A DNA stretch of 64,000 nt from Litorivita sp050633545 (GTDB taxonomy: Bacteria; Pseudomonadota; Alphaproteobacteria; Rhodobacterales; Rhodobacteraceae), in NCBI GenBank assembly GCA_050633545.1, contig JBOEGS010000008.1:62001-126000 (forward strand), given 5' to 3'. The translations under genes were made by a program, and so were the position numbers. The notes below the pieces were generated by a model. The model was not told where the DNA came from and made no database searches. It saw only the letters and a program-made list of their open reading frames with translations. Positions 52,419 to 62,506 of this stretch are shown piece after piece. Within the stretch, counting starts at the first letter, position 1; each line of letters begins with the position of its first letter.

Positions 52419-53441
52419 ATGGGCTATAAAATTGTCGTCGTTGGCGCCACCGGTAATGTGGGCCGCGAAATGCTGAATATTCTGGCCGAGCGCCAGTTCC
52501 CCGTGGACGAGATTGCCGTTTTGGCAAGCCGTAAGTCGTTGGGCACGGAAGTGAGCTTTGGCGACAAGACGTTGACCACTAAGGATCTCGATACGTTCGA
52601 TTTCACCGGATGGGACATCGCATTGTTCGCTGTCGGGTCGGAAGCGACAAAGATTTACGCGCCAAAATCGGCGGCTGCGGGATGTATCGTGATCGATAAC
52701 TCGTCGCTTTACCGCTATGATCCCGATGTGCCGCTTGTGGTGCCCGAAGTGAACCCCGATGCGGTTTTGGGCTATTCCAAGAAAAACATCATCGCCAACC
52801 CCAATTGCTCGACCGCACAGATGGTTGTGGCCTTGAAGCCGCTGCATGACCGTGCGCGGATCAAGCGCGTTGTGGTCAGCACCTATCAATCGGTGTCGGG
52901 CGCGGGCAAAGAGGGGATTGACGAACTGTGGGATCAGACCAAATCGATCTACAATCCCACCGATGACAAGCCTGCGAAGAAATTCACCAAGCAGATCGCT
53001 TTCAACGTGATTCCCCATATCGATGTCTTCATGGAAGACGGATCGACCAAGGAAGAATGGAAGATGGTCGTCGAAACCAAAAAGATCATCGACCCGAAGA
53101 TCAAGGTCACCGCGACCTGTGTGCGGGTGCCGGTTTTTGTCGGCCATTCCGAAGCGATCAACATCGAGTTCGAGGACCACCTCGACGAGGATGAAGCGCG
53201 CGATATCTTGCGCGAGGCCCCCGGCGTGATGGTGATCGATAAGCGCGAAGACGGCGGTTACGTCACCCCTGTCGAATGCGTCGGTGATTTCGCTACATTC
53301 ATCAGCCGCATCCGTCAGGACAGCACCATCGACAACGGTTTGAACCTGTGGTGCGTGTCCGACAACTTGCGCAAGGGCGCGGCGCTCAACGCGGTTCAGA
53401 TCGCCGAAACCTTGGGGACGCGGGTTCTCAAGAAGGGCTGA
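52419..53441 (+). CDS. asd: Aspartate-semialdehyde dehydrogenase
   Basis: Makes aspartate semialdehyde from aspartyl phosphate for lysine, threonine, methionine and diaminopimelate synthesis. The 340-residue product has VVGATGNVGREMLNILAER, the catalytic Cys in NPNCSTAQMVVAL, STYQSVSGAGKEGI and the C-terminal DNLRKGAALNAVQIAE. AAGGAGC lies before the ATG. It is a single gene with its own promoter region and terminator. Confidence 0.96.
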   Translation: MGYKIVVVGATGNVGREMLNILAERQFPVDEIAVLASRKSLGTEVSFGDKTLTTKDLDTFDFTGWDIALFAVGSEATKIYAPKSAAAGCIVIDNSSLYRYDPDVPLVVPEVNPDAVLGYSKKNIIANPNCSTAQMVVALKPLHDRARIKRVVVSTYQSVSGAGKEGIDELWDQTKSIYNPTDDKPAKKFTKQIAFNVIPHIDVFMEDGSTKEEWKMVVETKKIIDPKIKVTATCVRVPVFVGHSEAINIEFEDHLDEDEARDILREAPGVMVIDKREDGGYVTPVECVGDFATFISRIRQDSTIDNGLNLWCVSDNLRKGAALNAVQIAETLGTRVLKKG

Positions 53442-53465
53442 TTTTCGCCGATACGTGATTGCAAA

Positions 53466-53497
53466 GGGGGTGCCGCAAGGTGCCCCCTCTTGCGTTT
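53466..53497 (+). terminator. Terminator after asd
   Basis: GGGGGTGCC, loop GCAA, GGTGCCCCC (two G-T pairs), followed by TCTTGCGTTTT. Confidence 0.75.
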
Positions 53498-53548
53498 TGG
53501 CGCGCCTGTGCGAGGCTGCTAGTCAAAGCAATGCGAAAGGCGTGAGCG

Positions 53549-55207
53549 ATGAAACGATTGAATTTTATGATGGGTCTGGCTCTGGCGGCAATGCCTGCGG
53601 CGGTCCCGACATTGGCCGCGGCAGAGGATTTCGTCATCGCCAGCCGCGTCGTCGCGGCGACGCTTTATCCTGACGGTGGATCACTGGAGCGCAGCGCGTC
53701 ATTCGATGTGCCTGCGGGCACGCATGACTTGTTGATCGGTGATTTGCCGGTCCAGATGTCGGGCGATTTTCCGCGCCTGACGGTGAGCGGCGCGGTGATG
53801 GGGACGGTGCGTTTGCGGACCGATTATGTGCCGCTGCGCGATGAGGGCAAAAGCGCGGCGATTACAGCCGCCGAGGATGCGGTGACGGCCGCCGAGGCAG
53901 AGCTTGCCGCCGCCGAGGATGCCCGCGCGGATGCGTTGCTCGCCCGCGACGCAGGTGAGGCGCGGTTGCAGTTTTTGGCCAAACTGGGCCAAGGCGACGC
54001 CCCGCAGCCAAGTGACGAGTTGCGCGCACTCTCGCAGATGATCGGAGAAGAGACCGCCGCAGCGCGGCAATCCATTCTCGATGCCGAGCGTGCGGCGCGC
54101 GCGCTGGAGCCTCGATTGGAGGATTTGCGCGAGGCTCTGGCCAGGGCAGAGGCGGCTTTGGCGGCATTGGATACCGAATCGGGGCCCCGCGCGTTTTTGG
54201 CCGTGACAATCACCGCCGAGGAGGCCGCTCAGGGCACGGTGACCTTGCGCTATGCCGCGCAAGATATGCGCTGGGCACCGGTATATGATATCCACCTGAC
54301 GCGCGGCGACGCGCCAAAGATTGTTTGGGATCGGTTCGCCGTGGTCACCCAAAACAGCGGCGAGGATTGGAATGATGTCGCATTGACCCTGTCGACGGTG
54401 CGCCCCTCGGGGCAAACCGATCCGCGAGAGGTCTATGCGCAGCAGTTGCGGATCGAGGATCCGGCGGTGGCCCCAATGGTGCGCAAACTCGCGGCGCCCG
54501 AAGCAATGAGCGATATGGCCATGAGCGGCATGGCGGTGTCTGAAGCGCCAGTCCTTATGGAGCCGGTAGCGGCCCAGATGGGGTTTGACGGGATCAGCTA
54601 TACTTACCGCTACCCATCGCCGGTGAGCATCGCGAATAACGCGGATAATCTGCGCATCGGGATGGGCCGTTTGGAGGCCAAGGCCGGATTGATCGCCCAA
54701 GCGGTGCCACGCTTTGATCAAACGGCTTTCCTCGTGGCGGAATTCACCAATGATAGCGGCGAGTTGATCCTGCCGAGCGGCATGTCCTCGCTTTATCTGG
54801 ACGGCACTTTCGTTGGGCGCAGATCAACCCAGATCGTGGCTTCGGGAGCCCAGAGCAGCCTGTCTTTCGGGCCGCTTGAGGGGCTGCGTCTGACGTATTA
54901 TGTGCTGGGCAGCGCCGAGGGCGACCGCGGTGTGATCAGCAAATCAAACCGCCGCGAAGAGAGCGTGCGCATGAGCGTCGAGAACCTGACCGCGCAAGCG
55001 TGGGATATGCGGCTCATCGACCGCGTGCCCTATAGCGAGCAAGAAGACCTCAAGATCACATGGCGCGCCAGCCGCATGCCGAGCAAGCAAGACATCGACG
55101 GAAAACGCGGCGTGATGGCGTGGGAATTCGAAGTGCCTGCAGGCAAGAGCGATGAGCTGGAGCTGGAAACCGTGATCACGTGGCCCGAGGGCAAAGAGCT
55201 GCGGTAA
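53549..55207 (+). CDS. MuiA-like protein with DUF4140/DUF4139 domains
   Basis: A 552-residue secreted or periplasmic protein. The signal peptide ends near TLAAA|EDFVIASRV. An N-terminal DUF4140-like region (VVAATLYPDGGSLERSASFD) is followed by an Ala/Glu-rich coiled coil (about residues 105-215) and a DUF4139 domain with VTLRYAAQDMRWAPVYDIHL, VVTQNSGEDWNDVALTLSTV and WEFEVPAGKSDELELE. The family is annotated as mucoidy inhibitor A; its molecular role is unknown to me. It is transcribed alone towards the carbonic anhydrase gene. Confidence 0.85.
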   Translation: MKRLNFMMGLALAAMPAAVPTLAAAEDFVIASRVVAATLYPDGGSLERSASFDVPAGTHDLLIGDLPVQMSGDFPRLTVSGAVMGTVRLRTDYVPLRDEGKSAAITAAEDAVTAAEAELAAAEDARADALLARDAGEARLQFLAKLGQGDAPQPSDELRALSQMIGEETAAARQSILDAERAARALEPRLEDLREALARAEAALAALDTESGPRAFLAVTITAEEAAQGTVTLRYAAQDMRWAPVYDIHLTRGDAPKIVWDRFAVVTQNSGEDWNDVALTLSTVRPSGQTDPREVYAQQLRIEDPAVAPMVRKLAAPEAMSDMAMSGMAVSEAPVLMEPVAAQMGFDGISYTYRYPSPVSIANNADNLRIGMGRLEAKAGLIAQAVPRFDQTAFLVAEFTNDSGELILPSGMSSLYLDGTFVGRRSTQIVASGAQSSLSFGPLEGLRLTYYVLGSAEGDRGVISKSNRREESVRMSVENLTAQAWDMRLIDRVPYSEQEDLKITWRASRMPSKQDIDGKRGVMAWEFEVPAGKSDELELETVITWPEGKELR

Positions 55208-55244
55208 AGCCGTGCGGCGCGCGCGGGGGCGCGGGTTGAAAATC

Positions 55245-55282
55245 AATGGGGGGCGACGGCAGGCAAGCCGTCGCCCCCCATT
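55245..55282. terminator. Perfect 16-bp bidirectional hairpin between convergent genes
   Basis: AATGGGGGGCGACGGC, loop AGGCAA, GCCGTCGCCCCCCATT. It lies between the MuiA-like and carbonic anhydrase genes and lacks a T-run on either side. Confidence 0.75.
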
Positions 55283-55337
55283 GCATTCGCGTGTTGCGCG
55301 CGCCGCAACTTGTGCATAGCGGCGCTGGCCCGAGAGA

Positions 55338-55982
55338 TCACACGGGGCTGAACCCTTTGCCGTCGTATTGCTCCAATCCGCCTTCGCCGATGTCGTTCCA
55401 AAGGCCGTGAAGGGTCAATTCGCCCGCATCCACGGCCTCTTTGACAAAGGGGAAGCTCATCAGGTTTTCGAGCGAGGTCACCACCGAGCGTTTTTCCAAG
55501 GCGCGCACGCGTTCTTTGGGGTCCGCGATGTCTTTGACCATCTCGTAGCCGGGGCGCAAGATGTCCATCCAACGCCCGACAAAGGAGGTTTTTTCCTCCA
55601 GCTCGGGCGCATCGCCGGTGCACATATCCATGCAGCCTTGAACCCCGCCACAGCTGGAGTGGCCCAGCACCACGATATGCGCGACCTTGAGCGCCGTAAC
55701 CGCATATTCCACCGCCGCCGATGTGCCGTGATGGTCGCCATCGGGCTCATAGGGCGGCACGAGGTTGGCGATATTGCGGTGGATGAAAAACTCGCCCTGA
55801 TCCGCACCAAAAATCGCCGTCACATGCACGCGGCTGTCGCAGCATGAAATCACCATGGCGCGCGGGCGCTGCCCTTCGTCGGCCAAACGGCGATACCAGC
55901 TTTTGTTCTCGTCATAGGTCGTGGCTTTCCAACCGTGATAGCGTTGAACGAGATAGGCGGGTAGCGGTTTGGTGAAGGGCAT
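55338..55982 (-). CDS. Beta-class carbonic anhydrase
   Basis: Zinc enzyme of 214 residues that interconverts CO2 and bicarbonate. Zinc ligands and catalytic dyad are visible in ISCCDSRVHV (Cys47, Asp49, Arg51) and in VLGHSSCGGVQG (His, Cys). The start at 55982 has GAGGAC upstream. Monocistronic and convergent with the MuiA-like gene. Function secure; a role in supplying bicarbonate for carboxylases is the usual one. Confidence 0.95.
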   Translation of the reverse strand: MPFTKPLPAYLVQRYHGWKATTYDENKSWYRRLADEGQRPRAMVISCCDSRVHVTAIFGADQGEFFIHRNIANLVPPYEPDGDHHGTSAAVEYAVTALKVAHIVVLGHSSCGGVQGCMDMCTGDAPELEEKTSFVGRWMDILRPGYEMVKDIADPKERVRALEKRSVVTSLENLMSFPFVKEAVDAGELTLHGLWNDIGEGGLEQYDGKGFSPV

Positions 55983-56139
55983 GGGTTTGTCCTCATGGGT
56001 CTCGGGTTGCCGCGCCAAGGCGCGCAGCCGCCTTGTAAAAAGGCGGTTCCTTGCAAATAGGCGGCAGTTGTCCGGTATTCAATAAAAAATCGCGCAATAT
56101 AGCGCGCGCCTTTCAACGTTTTGGGAACCTCTAATCGCG

Positions 56140-56565
56140 ATGTTGGGCCTGCGCCGTGGGGGCGTGATTGAGAAGGGTGAGACATTGGAACAGGTAGTGA
56201 TGCTTGCACAAAAAGAGAAAGTGCGGCTCGATCCCGACCGTCTGGGCGAGCTTTACGCGCAACTGGGTCAGGCCGGTGCCGAAGACGTAGTGTGCCGCGC
56301 GATGGAAGAGCTGGCCGTGCGGTTGTCGCATACAGAGCGGCTTTACCGGCAAGAATTGATGGGCGATATGCGCAAATCCGCGCGCAGCCTCGTGGCGATC
56401 TCGGAGCAGATCGGGATGCATATGCTGGCCCGTGTGGCGATGGATGTGACGCGCTGCATCGACGAGGGCGACGGCACGGCGCTGGCGGCCACGCTGTCGC
56501 GGCTTTTGCGCATTGGCGAACAATCCCTGACTGCGATCTGGGATTTGCAGGATTTGTCGATCTAG
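56140..56565 (+). CDS. Hypothetical protein, helical
   Basis: I do not recognise this 141-residue protein. It is mostly predicted helix, charged and without signal peptide or membrane segment; LSHTERLYRQELMGDMRKSA and LVAISEQIGMHMLARVAMDV look amphipathic. Start codons at 56140 and 56200 (MLAQKEKVRLD) are both possible; neither has a strong ribosome site. The codon use matches its neighbours and the frame is intact, so it is probably real. It lies between the divergent carbonic anhydrase gene and an aminopeptidase gene. Confidence 0.7.
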   Translation: MLGLRRGGVIEKGETLEQVVMLAQKEKVRLDPDRLGELYAQLGQAGAEDVVCRAMEELAVRLSHTERLYRQELMGDMRKSARSLVAISEQIGMHMLARVAMDVTRCIDEGDGTALAATLSRLLRIGEQSLTAIWDLQDLSI

Positions 56566-56663
56566 TCGCGTGATTTGAACCCTTGCGGGCGCTGGTGAAG
56601 CGGATAGGCTGAGGCCGAGAAAATTCCGCGCAGCCGCTGCGCGCCAGCCGCAAGGATCCGACC

Positions 56664-58070
56664 ATGACCGACACCAACGCACTGCGTTTTGCTTCTGATG
56701 ATGCGGCGGCTTTGCCGCTTTTCGTGATCGAAGAGGAGGCGCTGGAGGCGTGGTGTGCGGGGCAATCGCCAGCGGTTTCCGCATGGGTCAAAACCGCAAA
56801 TTTCACGGCCGCTTTGGGCACGAATTTGATTGTCCCCGATGCGCAGGGCGCGCCGGTCATGGCGCTTGCGGGCTATGGAAAAGCACCGGCGCGCGCGCGC
56901 GGGCGCTTCCATCTGGCGGGCGCGGCCAAATCGTTGCCCAAGGGCACTTATAAACTCGCGGGCGATTTGCCCGCAGCGCTCACCGATATGCTGGAGCATG
57001 AGGCGCTTGGCTGGTTGCTGGGCGGCTACAGCTTTGATCGCTACCGCGCCCAGACCGGCGCGCCTGCGCGCTTGCTGCCTCCCGAAGGCATCGACGCCGT
57101 GCGCGTCGAGGTGATTGCCGAGGCCGAAGCCCTGACCCGCGATTTGATCAACACGCCCGCCGCCGACATGGGGCCGCGCGATCTCGAGGCCGCCTGCGTC
57201 ACCGTCGCGGCGCGGTTTGGCGCCGATATCACGGTGATCAAGGGCGAGGCTCTGCTTGAGCAAAACTTCCCGATGATCCATGCCGTCGGCCGCGCCGCCT
57301 CGCAGGCGCCGCGCCTGATCGATATGCGTTGGGGCGCGGCAGGGCCGAAGCTGACGCTGGTGGGTAAGGGCGTGTGTTTCGATACCGGCGGGTTGAACCT
57401 CAAACCTGCGGCCTCGATGGGGTTGATGAAAAAAGACATGGGCGGCGCGGCCACGGTTTTGGGGCTGGCGCAGATGATCATGGCGCTGGACCTGCCCGTG
57501 CAACTGCGCGTGTTGATCCCTGCAGTGGAAAACTCGGTGGCGGGTAACGCCTTCCGGCCGGGCGACATCCTTGCCTCGCGCAAGGGGCTGAGCGTCGAGA
57601 ACAACAACACCGATGCCGAAGGGCGGTTGGTGTTGGGCGATGCGCTCACCTATGGGGCCGAGGACAACCCCGATCTGATGATCTCGATGGCGACCCTGAC
57701 CGGCGCGGCGCGCGTGGCGGTGGGCCCCGATCTTGCGCCCTATTTCACCGATGATGCGGGCGTTTGCGCGGCTCTGGATGTCGCAGCGCAGCAGGTCGGC
57801 GATCCGGTCTGGCGCCTGCCGTTCTGGGAGGCCTATGAGGCCGATCTGGAACCTGGGATTGCCGATCTCGACAACGCGCCCAAAGGCGGCTTTGCAGGGG
57901 CGATCACCGCCGCCTTGTTCTTGCGCCGCTTTGCAGGGACCGAGGCGCGCTATACCCATTTTGACATCTACGGCTGGAACCCCTCCGCCAAACCGGCCCG
58001 CCCCAAAGGCGGCGTCGGCATGGGCGCGCGGGCGATTTTGGCCGCGCTGCCGCAAATGCTGGACCTATGA
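56664..58070 (+). CDS. M17 leucyl aminopeptidase family protein
   Basis: Dizinc/manganese cytosolic aminopeptidase of 468 residues. Metal and catalytic residues are in TLVGKGVCFDTGGLNLKP (Lys, Asp), MKKDMGGAATVLG and the signature ENNNTDAEGRLVLGDAL. The N-terminal domain is divergent, as usual in the family. The product overlaps the NlpC/P60 gene by ATGA, so the two are translationally coupled. Together they may trim peptides released from the cell wall. Confidence 0.93.
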   Translation: MTDTNALRFASDDAAALPLFVIEEEALEAWCAGQSPAVSAWVKTANFTAALGTNLIVPDAQGAPVMALAGYGKAPARARGRFHLAGAAKSLPKGTYKLAGDLPAALTDMLEHEALGWLLGGYSFDRYRAQTGAPARLLPPEGIDAVRVEVIAEAEALTRDLINTPAADMGPRDLEAACVTVAARFGADITVIKGEALLEQNFPMIHAVGRAASQAPRLIDMRWGAAGPKLTLVGKGVCFDTGGLNLKPAASMGLMKKDMGGAATVLGLAQMIMALDLPVQLRVLIPAVENSVAGNAFRPGDILASRKGLSVENNNTDAEGRLVLGDALTYGAEDNPDLMISMATLTGAARVAVGPDLAPYFTDDAGVCAALDVAAQQVGDPVWRLPFWEAYEADLEPGIADLDNAPKGGFAGAITAALFLRRFAGTEARYTHFDIYGWNPSAKPARPKGGVGMGARAILAALPQMLDL

Positions 58071-58894
58071 GCGCGGACCGCCGGAGCCTGTTCTCCAACG
58101 GGCGCGTCGCGCATGACAGCCTGCGCGGGCAGGTCGAGGCAGGCCGCTTTACCGCCGGTGTTTTGCGCCGCGTGAGCGCGCCCCTCGCGCCCATCCGCCC
58201 CGCGCCCCAAGGTGCGGCGCTTGACCGGCAAATCCTCTACGGCCACCCCGTGCGCCAGCTTGAGCCGCAAGAGGGCTTGGCCCGCGACGAGACCAGCGGC
58301 TATGTCGGTTACATCCCCGAGGGCGCGCTGGGCGAATGGGCGGCGCCGACACACCGGATCGCCGCGCGCAGCAGCTTTTTGTTCAACGCGCCCGATTTCA
58401 AAACCCCCGATCCCTTGCATCTGTCTTGCGGCTCGCTGTTGCAGATCGCCGAGGTAGAGGGCAAATACGCGCGCACCCATGACGGCCAATATGCCATCGC
58501 CGCCCATCTGGCGCCCTGCGATAGGCCCCAACCCGACATGGCCGCCACCGCCGAAACCCTGCTCGGCACGCCCTATCTTTGGGCGGGCAATTCGGCCTTC
58601 GGCATCGATTGTTCGGGTCTGGTGCAACTGGCGGCGCAGGCGGCGAAGCTGCCCTGCCAAGGCGACAGCGACCAACAAAGCCAAAGCTTTGGGCAGGCCC
58701 TGCCGCTCGGCACCGCGCCGCGCCGCAACGATCTTTTGTTCTGGAAAGGCCATGTGGCGATTGTCAGCGGTGATGATGAAATCATCCATGCCAATGCCCA
58801 TCATATGGCCGTGGCGCGCGAAGGATTGAAAGAGGCCATCGCGCGGATCGAGCGCCAAGGCGACGGGCGCGTCACCGCGCATCGCAGGGCGTAA
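58067..58894 (+). CDS. NlpC/P60 family C40 peptidase
   Basis: Cysteine peptidase of 275 residues, of the type that cuts gamma-D-Glu/diaminopimelate bonds in peptidoglycan peptides. The catalytic Cys182 is in FGIDCSGLVQLA and the His near 229 in WKGHVAIVSGDDEIIH. The first 120 residues look like SH3b-type regions (GYVGYIPEGALGEWAAPTHR). There is no signal peptide, so it probably works in the cytoplasm on recycled peptides with the coupled aminopeptidase. Confidence 0.9.
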   Translation: MSADRRSLFSNGRVAHDSLRGQVEAGRFTAGVLRRVSAPLAPIRPAPQGAALDRQILYGHPVRQLEPQEGLARDETSGYVGYIPEGALGEWAAPTHRIAARSSFLFNAPDFKTPDPLHLSCGSLLQIAEVEGKYARTHDGQYAIAAHLAPCDRPQPDMAATAETLLGTPYLWAGNSAFGIDCSGLVQLAAQAAKLPCQGDSDQQSQSFGQALPLGTAPRRNDLLFWKGHVAIVSGDDEIIHANAHHMAVAREGLKEAIARIERQGDGRVTAHRRA

Positions 58895-58918
58895 CGCTGA
58901 GCGTTATTCTACCGCGTG

Positions 58919-59272
58919 CTACTTTACGGCGCGGATGAGCTTACGCTCCAAAACCTGCAAAATTCCGGCCAGATCATGCCCGCGTTTGAGCACCTGCCCG
59001 TCGGCGCCGATCAAGGCGTAAAGCCCTTGTTTGCCGCGCAGCTTTGGACGCTTTTCGATCCGGTAAAGCGGATTTTCCGCCGTGCGCCGGAACACCGAAA
59101 ACACCGCCACGTCGCGCAGGCATGAAATCCCGTAATCGCGCCATTCTCCTGCCGCGACCATCCGCCCGTAGAGCGACAGGATCGGGCCAAGCTCGGTGCG
59201 ATGAAAGGCGATCTGCGGCGCGGGAAGACCGCCGCCGGTTTTCGGAAATGGAATGGGGGGCTCGAAGCTCAT
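58919..59272 (-). CDS. DUF2794 domain protein
   Basis: A 117-residue protein of the alphaproteobacterial DUF2794 family. The core reads IAFHRTELGPILSLYGRMVA, then EWRDYGISCLRDVAVFSVFR and RIEKRPKLRGKQGLYALIGA. Function unknown. It is convergent with the NlpC/P60 gene and divergent from the thiolase gene. Confidence 0.88.
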   Translation of the reverse strand: MSFEPPIPFPKTGGGLPAPQIAFHRTELGPILSLYGRMVAAGEWRDYGISCLRDVAVFSVFRRTAENPLYRIEKRPKLRGKQGLYALIGADGQVLKRGHDLAGILQVLERKLIRAVK

Positions 59273-59415
59273 ACCCCAGATTTGCGCCGATCCGCGCGCC
59301 GATCAAGAGATTTTGCTCGATTTTTGCCGATAACCTGCGCTCAGCTAGAGTTTTTTGCCTAAAATCCGCCCGCGGCGCGGCGCGGGTTTTGCGCAGAAAT
59401 TGCCGCAGACAGGCT

Positions 59416-59434
59416 TGCGGAATTTATTTCCGCT
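59416..59434. promoter_or_regulatory. Candidate IclR-type site upstream of the PcaF-like thiolase
   Basis: TGCGGAATTTATTTCCGCT matches the palindrome at 35303 with a single arm difference. It lies 78 bases before the thiolase start, in the 240-base gap after the divergent DUF2794 gene. Confidence 0.5.
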
Positions 59435-59512
59435 GGTATCCATAGCCCATAAATTCCCCGCCGCTCCGGCAGGCCGCGCGCCCCTATGCGCCCAAATCGA
59501 GGACCAAAACCC

Positions 59513-60706
59513 ATGAGAGATGTCTACTTGTGTGAAGGGCTGCGCACGCCCATTGGCCGCTACGGCGGATCGCTGGCGGCTATGCGCCCTGACGATATGC
59601 TGGCCCATGTGATGCGCGAAGTGGCCGCGCCTTTCAAAGGCCTGCAGATCGACGAAGTCATCATGGGCTGCGCCAACCAAGCGGGCGAAGACAACCGCAA
59701 CGTGGCGCGCATGTCGGCGCTTTTGTCCGGTCTGGGCGAGGATGTGCCAGGTGTGACGATGAACCGTTTGTGCGGATCGGGTCTTGATGCGGTCGGCACC
59801 GCCGCGCGCGCCGTGCGCTCCGGCGAGGTCGAGGTCGTGATGGCCGGCGGCGTCGAAAGCATGAGCCGCGCGCCCTTGGTGATGCCCAAGGCCGACAGCG
59901 CCTTTTCGCGCCGCGCCGAGATTTACGACACCACCATCGGTTGGCGCTTTATCAACAAGGCGATGCACAAGGCTTACGGCACCGATTCCATGCCCGAAAC
60001 GGCCGAAAACGTCGCCGAGCAATTCCAGATCAGCCGCGAGGCCCAAGACGCCTTCGCGCTGACCTCGCAAAACCGCGCCGCCGCCGCCATCGCCTCGGGA
60101 CGCCTTGCGCGCGAAATCGCACCGGTTGCCTTGCCGCAGCGCAAGGGCGATCCGATCATTTTCGATACGGACGAGCACCCGCGCGCCACGACGCTTGAAA
60201 AGCTCGCCGCGCTCAAAGCGCCGTTCCGCGAAGGTGGCTCGGTGACGGCGGGCAACGCCTCGGGCGTCAATGACGGGGCCTGCGCGATTATCATTGCCTC
60301 GGCGGCGGCCGTGGAAAAATACGGCCTGACGCCGAAGGCAAAAATCACCGCTATGGCCACCGCAGGCTTGCCGCCGCGGATCATGGGTTTTGGCCCCGCG
60401 CCCGCGACGAAAAAGCTGCTGGAGCAAACCGGCACGACGATCGGCGATATCGACACGATCGAATTGAACGAGGCTTTTGCCTCGCAAGGCCTTGCTGTGA
60501 TGCGCGATCTTGGTCTTGCCGATGACGCCGATCACGTGAACCCGCACGGCGGCGCGATTGCATTGGGCCACCCGCTGGGCATGTCGGGCGCGCGCCTCGC
60601 GCTTTCGGCGGCGATCACCTTGCAGGACAATTCGATGAAACGTGCGGTTTGCACCATGTGTATTGGCGTGGGCCAAGGCATTGCACTTATGCTCGAAGCA
60701 GTCTGA
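59513..60706 (+). CDS. Acetyl-CoA acyltransferase, PcaF-like thiolase
   Basis: Thiolase of 397 residues. The nucleophile Cys87 is in MNRLCGSGLDAVGTAARA; NEAFASQG, the His motif GGAIALGHPLGMSGARL and the C-terminal CTMCIGVGQGIALMLE are intact. The sequence style fits 3-oxoadipyl-CoA thiolase (PcaF/PaaJ), the final step of beta-ketoadipate or phenylacetate breakdown, but no pca or paa genes are nearby. The ATG at 59513 has GAGGA upstream. A candidate IclR-type site precedes it. Confidence 0.9.
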   Translation: MRDVYLCEGLRTPIGRYGGSLAAMRPDDMLAHVMREVAAPFKGLQIDEVIMGCANQAGEDNRNVARMSALLSGLGEDVPGVTMNRLCGSGLDAVGTAARAVRSGEVEVVMAGGVESMSRAPLVMPKADSAFSRRAEIYDTTIGWRFINKAMHKAYGTDSMPETAENVAEQFQISREAQDAFALTSQNRAAAAIASGRLAREIAPVALPQRKGDPIIFDTDEHPRATTLEKLAALKAPFREGGSVTAGNASGVNDGACAIIIASAAAVEKYGLTPKAKITAMATAGLPPRIMGFGPAPATKKLLEQTGTTIGDIDTIELNEAFASQGLAVMRDLGLADDADHVNPHGGAIALGHPLGMSGARLALSAAITLQDNSMKRAVCTMCIGVGQGIALMLEAV

Positions 60707-60725
60707 CCTTCAGGCATCACTGTAG

Positions 60726-60762
60726 AAAAGGGCGGCGCAGTATTTCTGCGCCGCCCTTTTTT
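60726..60762. terminator. Strong terminator after the thiolase, usable in both directions
   Basis: GGGCGGCGCAG, loop TATTT, CTGCGCCGCCC is a perfect 11-bp stem with AAAA before and TTTTTT after. Confidence 0.95.
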
Positions 60763-60798
60763 GTTGGACATATCCGCGCCCCGCGCGATGCGTCAGGC

Positions 60799-61185
60799 TC
60801 ACCCGCAATAAAGCCTGCGGATCATGCCTTTGCTGTCATATTCGATATTGAGCCGGTTTGGCCGGTAGTCTTTGGTCACCGCCTGTTTCGGCCCGATGAC
60901 CCGCACGATCGGGGCCAGACCCTCAAAGCTGCGCCCATCGACATATTCTCCGACCAACATGATCTGCGGGCCTGCACCGCAGGTATCTTCGGGCATGACC
61001 GCCGTGCGGCTTGGCTTGGCGGCGGGTGTGTTCGGCGCCGCGCTGCCCGAAGCAGCGGGCGACGCATCTTGCGCGTCCGGCGCGCGCTCTGCCGTCTCGG
61101 GCATGCAGGCGGGCAGGGCGAGAAACACCACCACCCCGAAGGCCAGCGGGCGCAGGGCAGTAAATCGAAAGACGCAGGCTCTCAT
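60799..61185 (-). CDS. I78-type peptidase-inhibitor-like lipoprotein
   Basis: A 128-residue lipoprotein. The signal sequence ends in lipobox ALPAC. After a low-complexity Ala/Pro/Ser linker comes a compact domain with DTCGAG, IVRVIGPKQAVTKDYRPNRL and NIEYDSKGMIRRLYCG, which matches the I78 (elastase inhibitor) family pattern. ATG 61185 is preferred because AGGA lies seven bases before it; ATG 61191 is the alternative. It could protect the envelope from secreted proteases. The inhibitory function is inferred. Confidence 0.82.
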   Translation of the reverse strand: MRACVFRFTALRPLAFGVVVFLALPACMPETAERAPDAQDASPAASGSAAPNTPAAKPSRTAVMPEDTCGAGPQIMLVGEYVDGRSFEGLAPIVRVIGPKQAVTKDYRPNRLNIEYDSKGMIRRLYCG

Positions 61186-61350
61186 AGGCATTTCCTATTG
61201 TGACATAAATCTCTGATACGAAAACATTCTTTGCAAATTCTGCCCCAAGGCCCCCTGAAATAGCAAGGATTGCCCTGGAGGCAGTTGAAAATTGACCTCC
61301 TTTGGCCCACGGTTGCCGCAAAGAGAAGTGCTGTGCGGAAGGAATGCCAG

Positions 61351-62463
<1,113 letters not shown>

Positions 62464-62506
62464 CGGGCGCTCGCCTCTGCGCGCGATCTGCGCGAGAGCG
62501 GGTCTT

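Noticed and set aside
58892..58906. A TAACGC/GCGTTA hairpin over the NlpC/P60 stop codon as a terminator
   Set aside because: The stem is only 6 bp with a 3-base loop and no clear T-run, so I did not list it as a feature.
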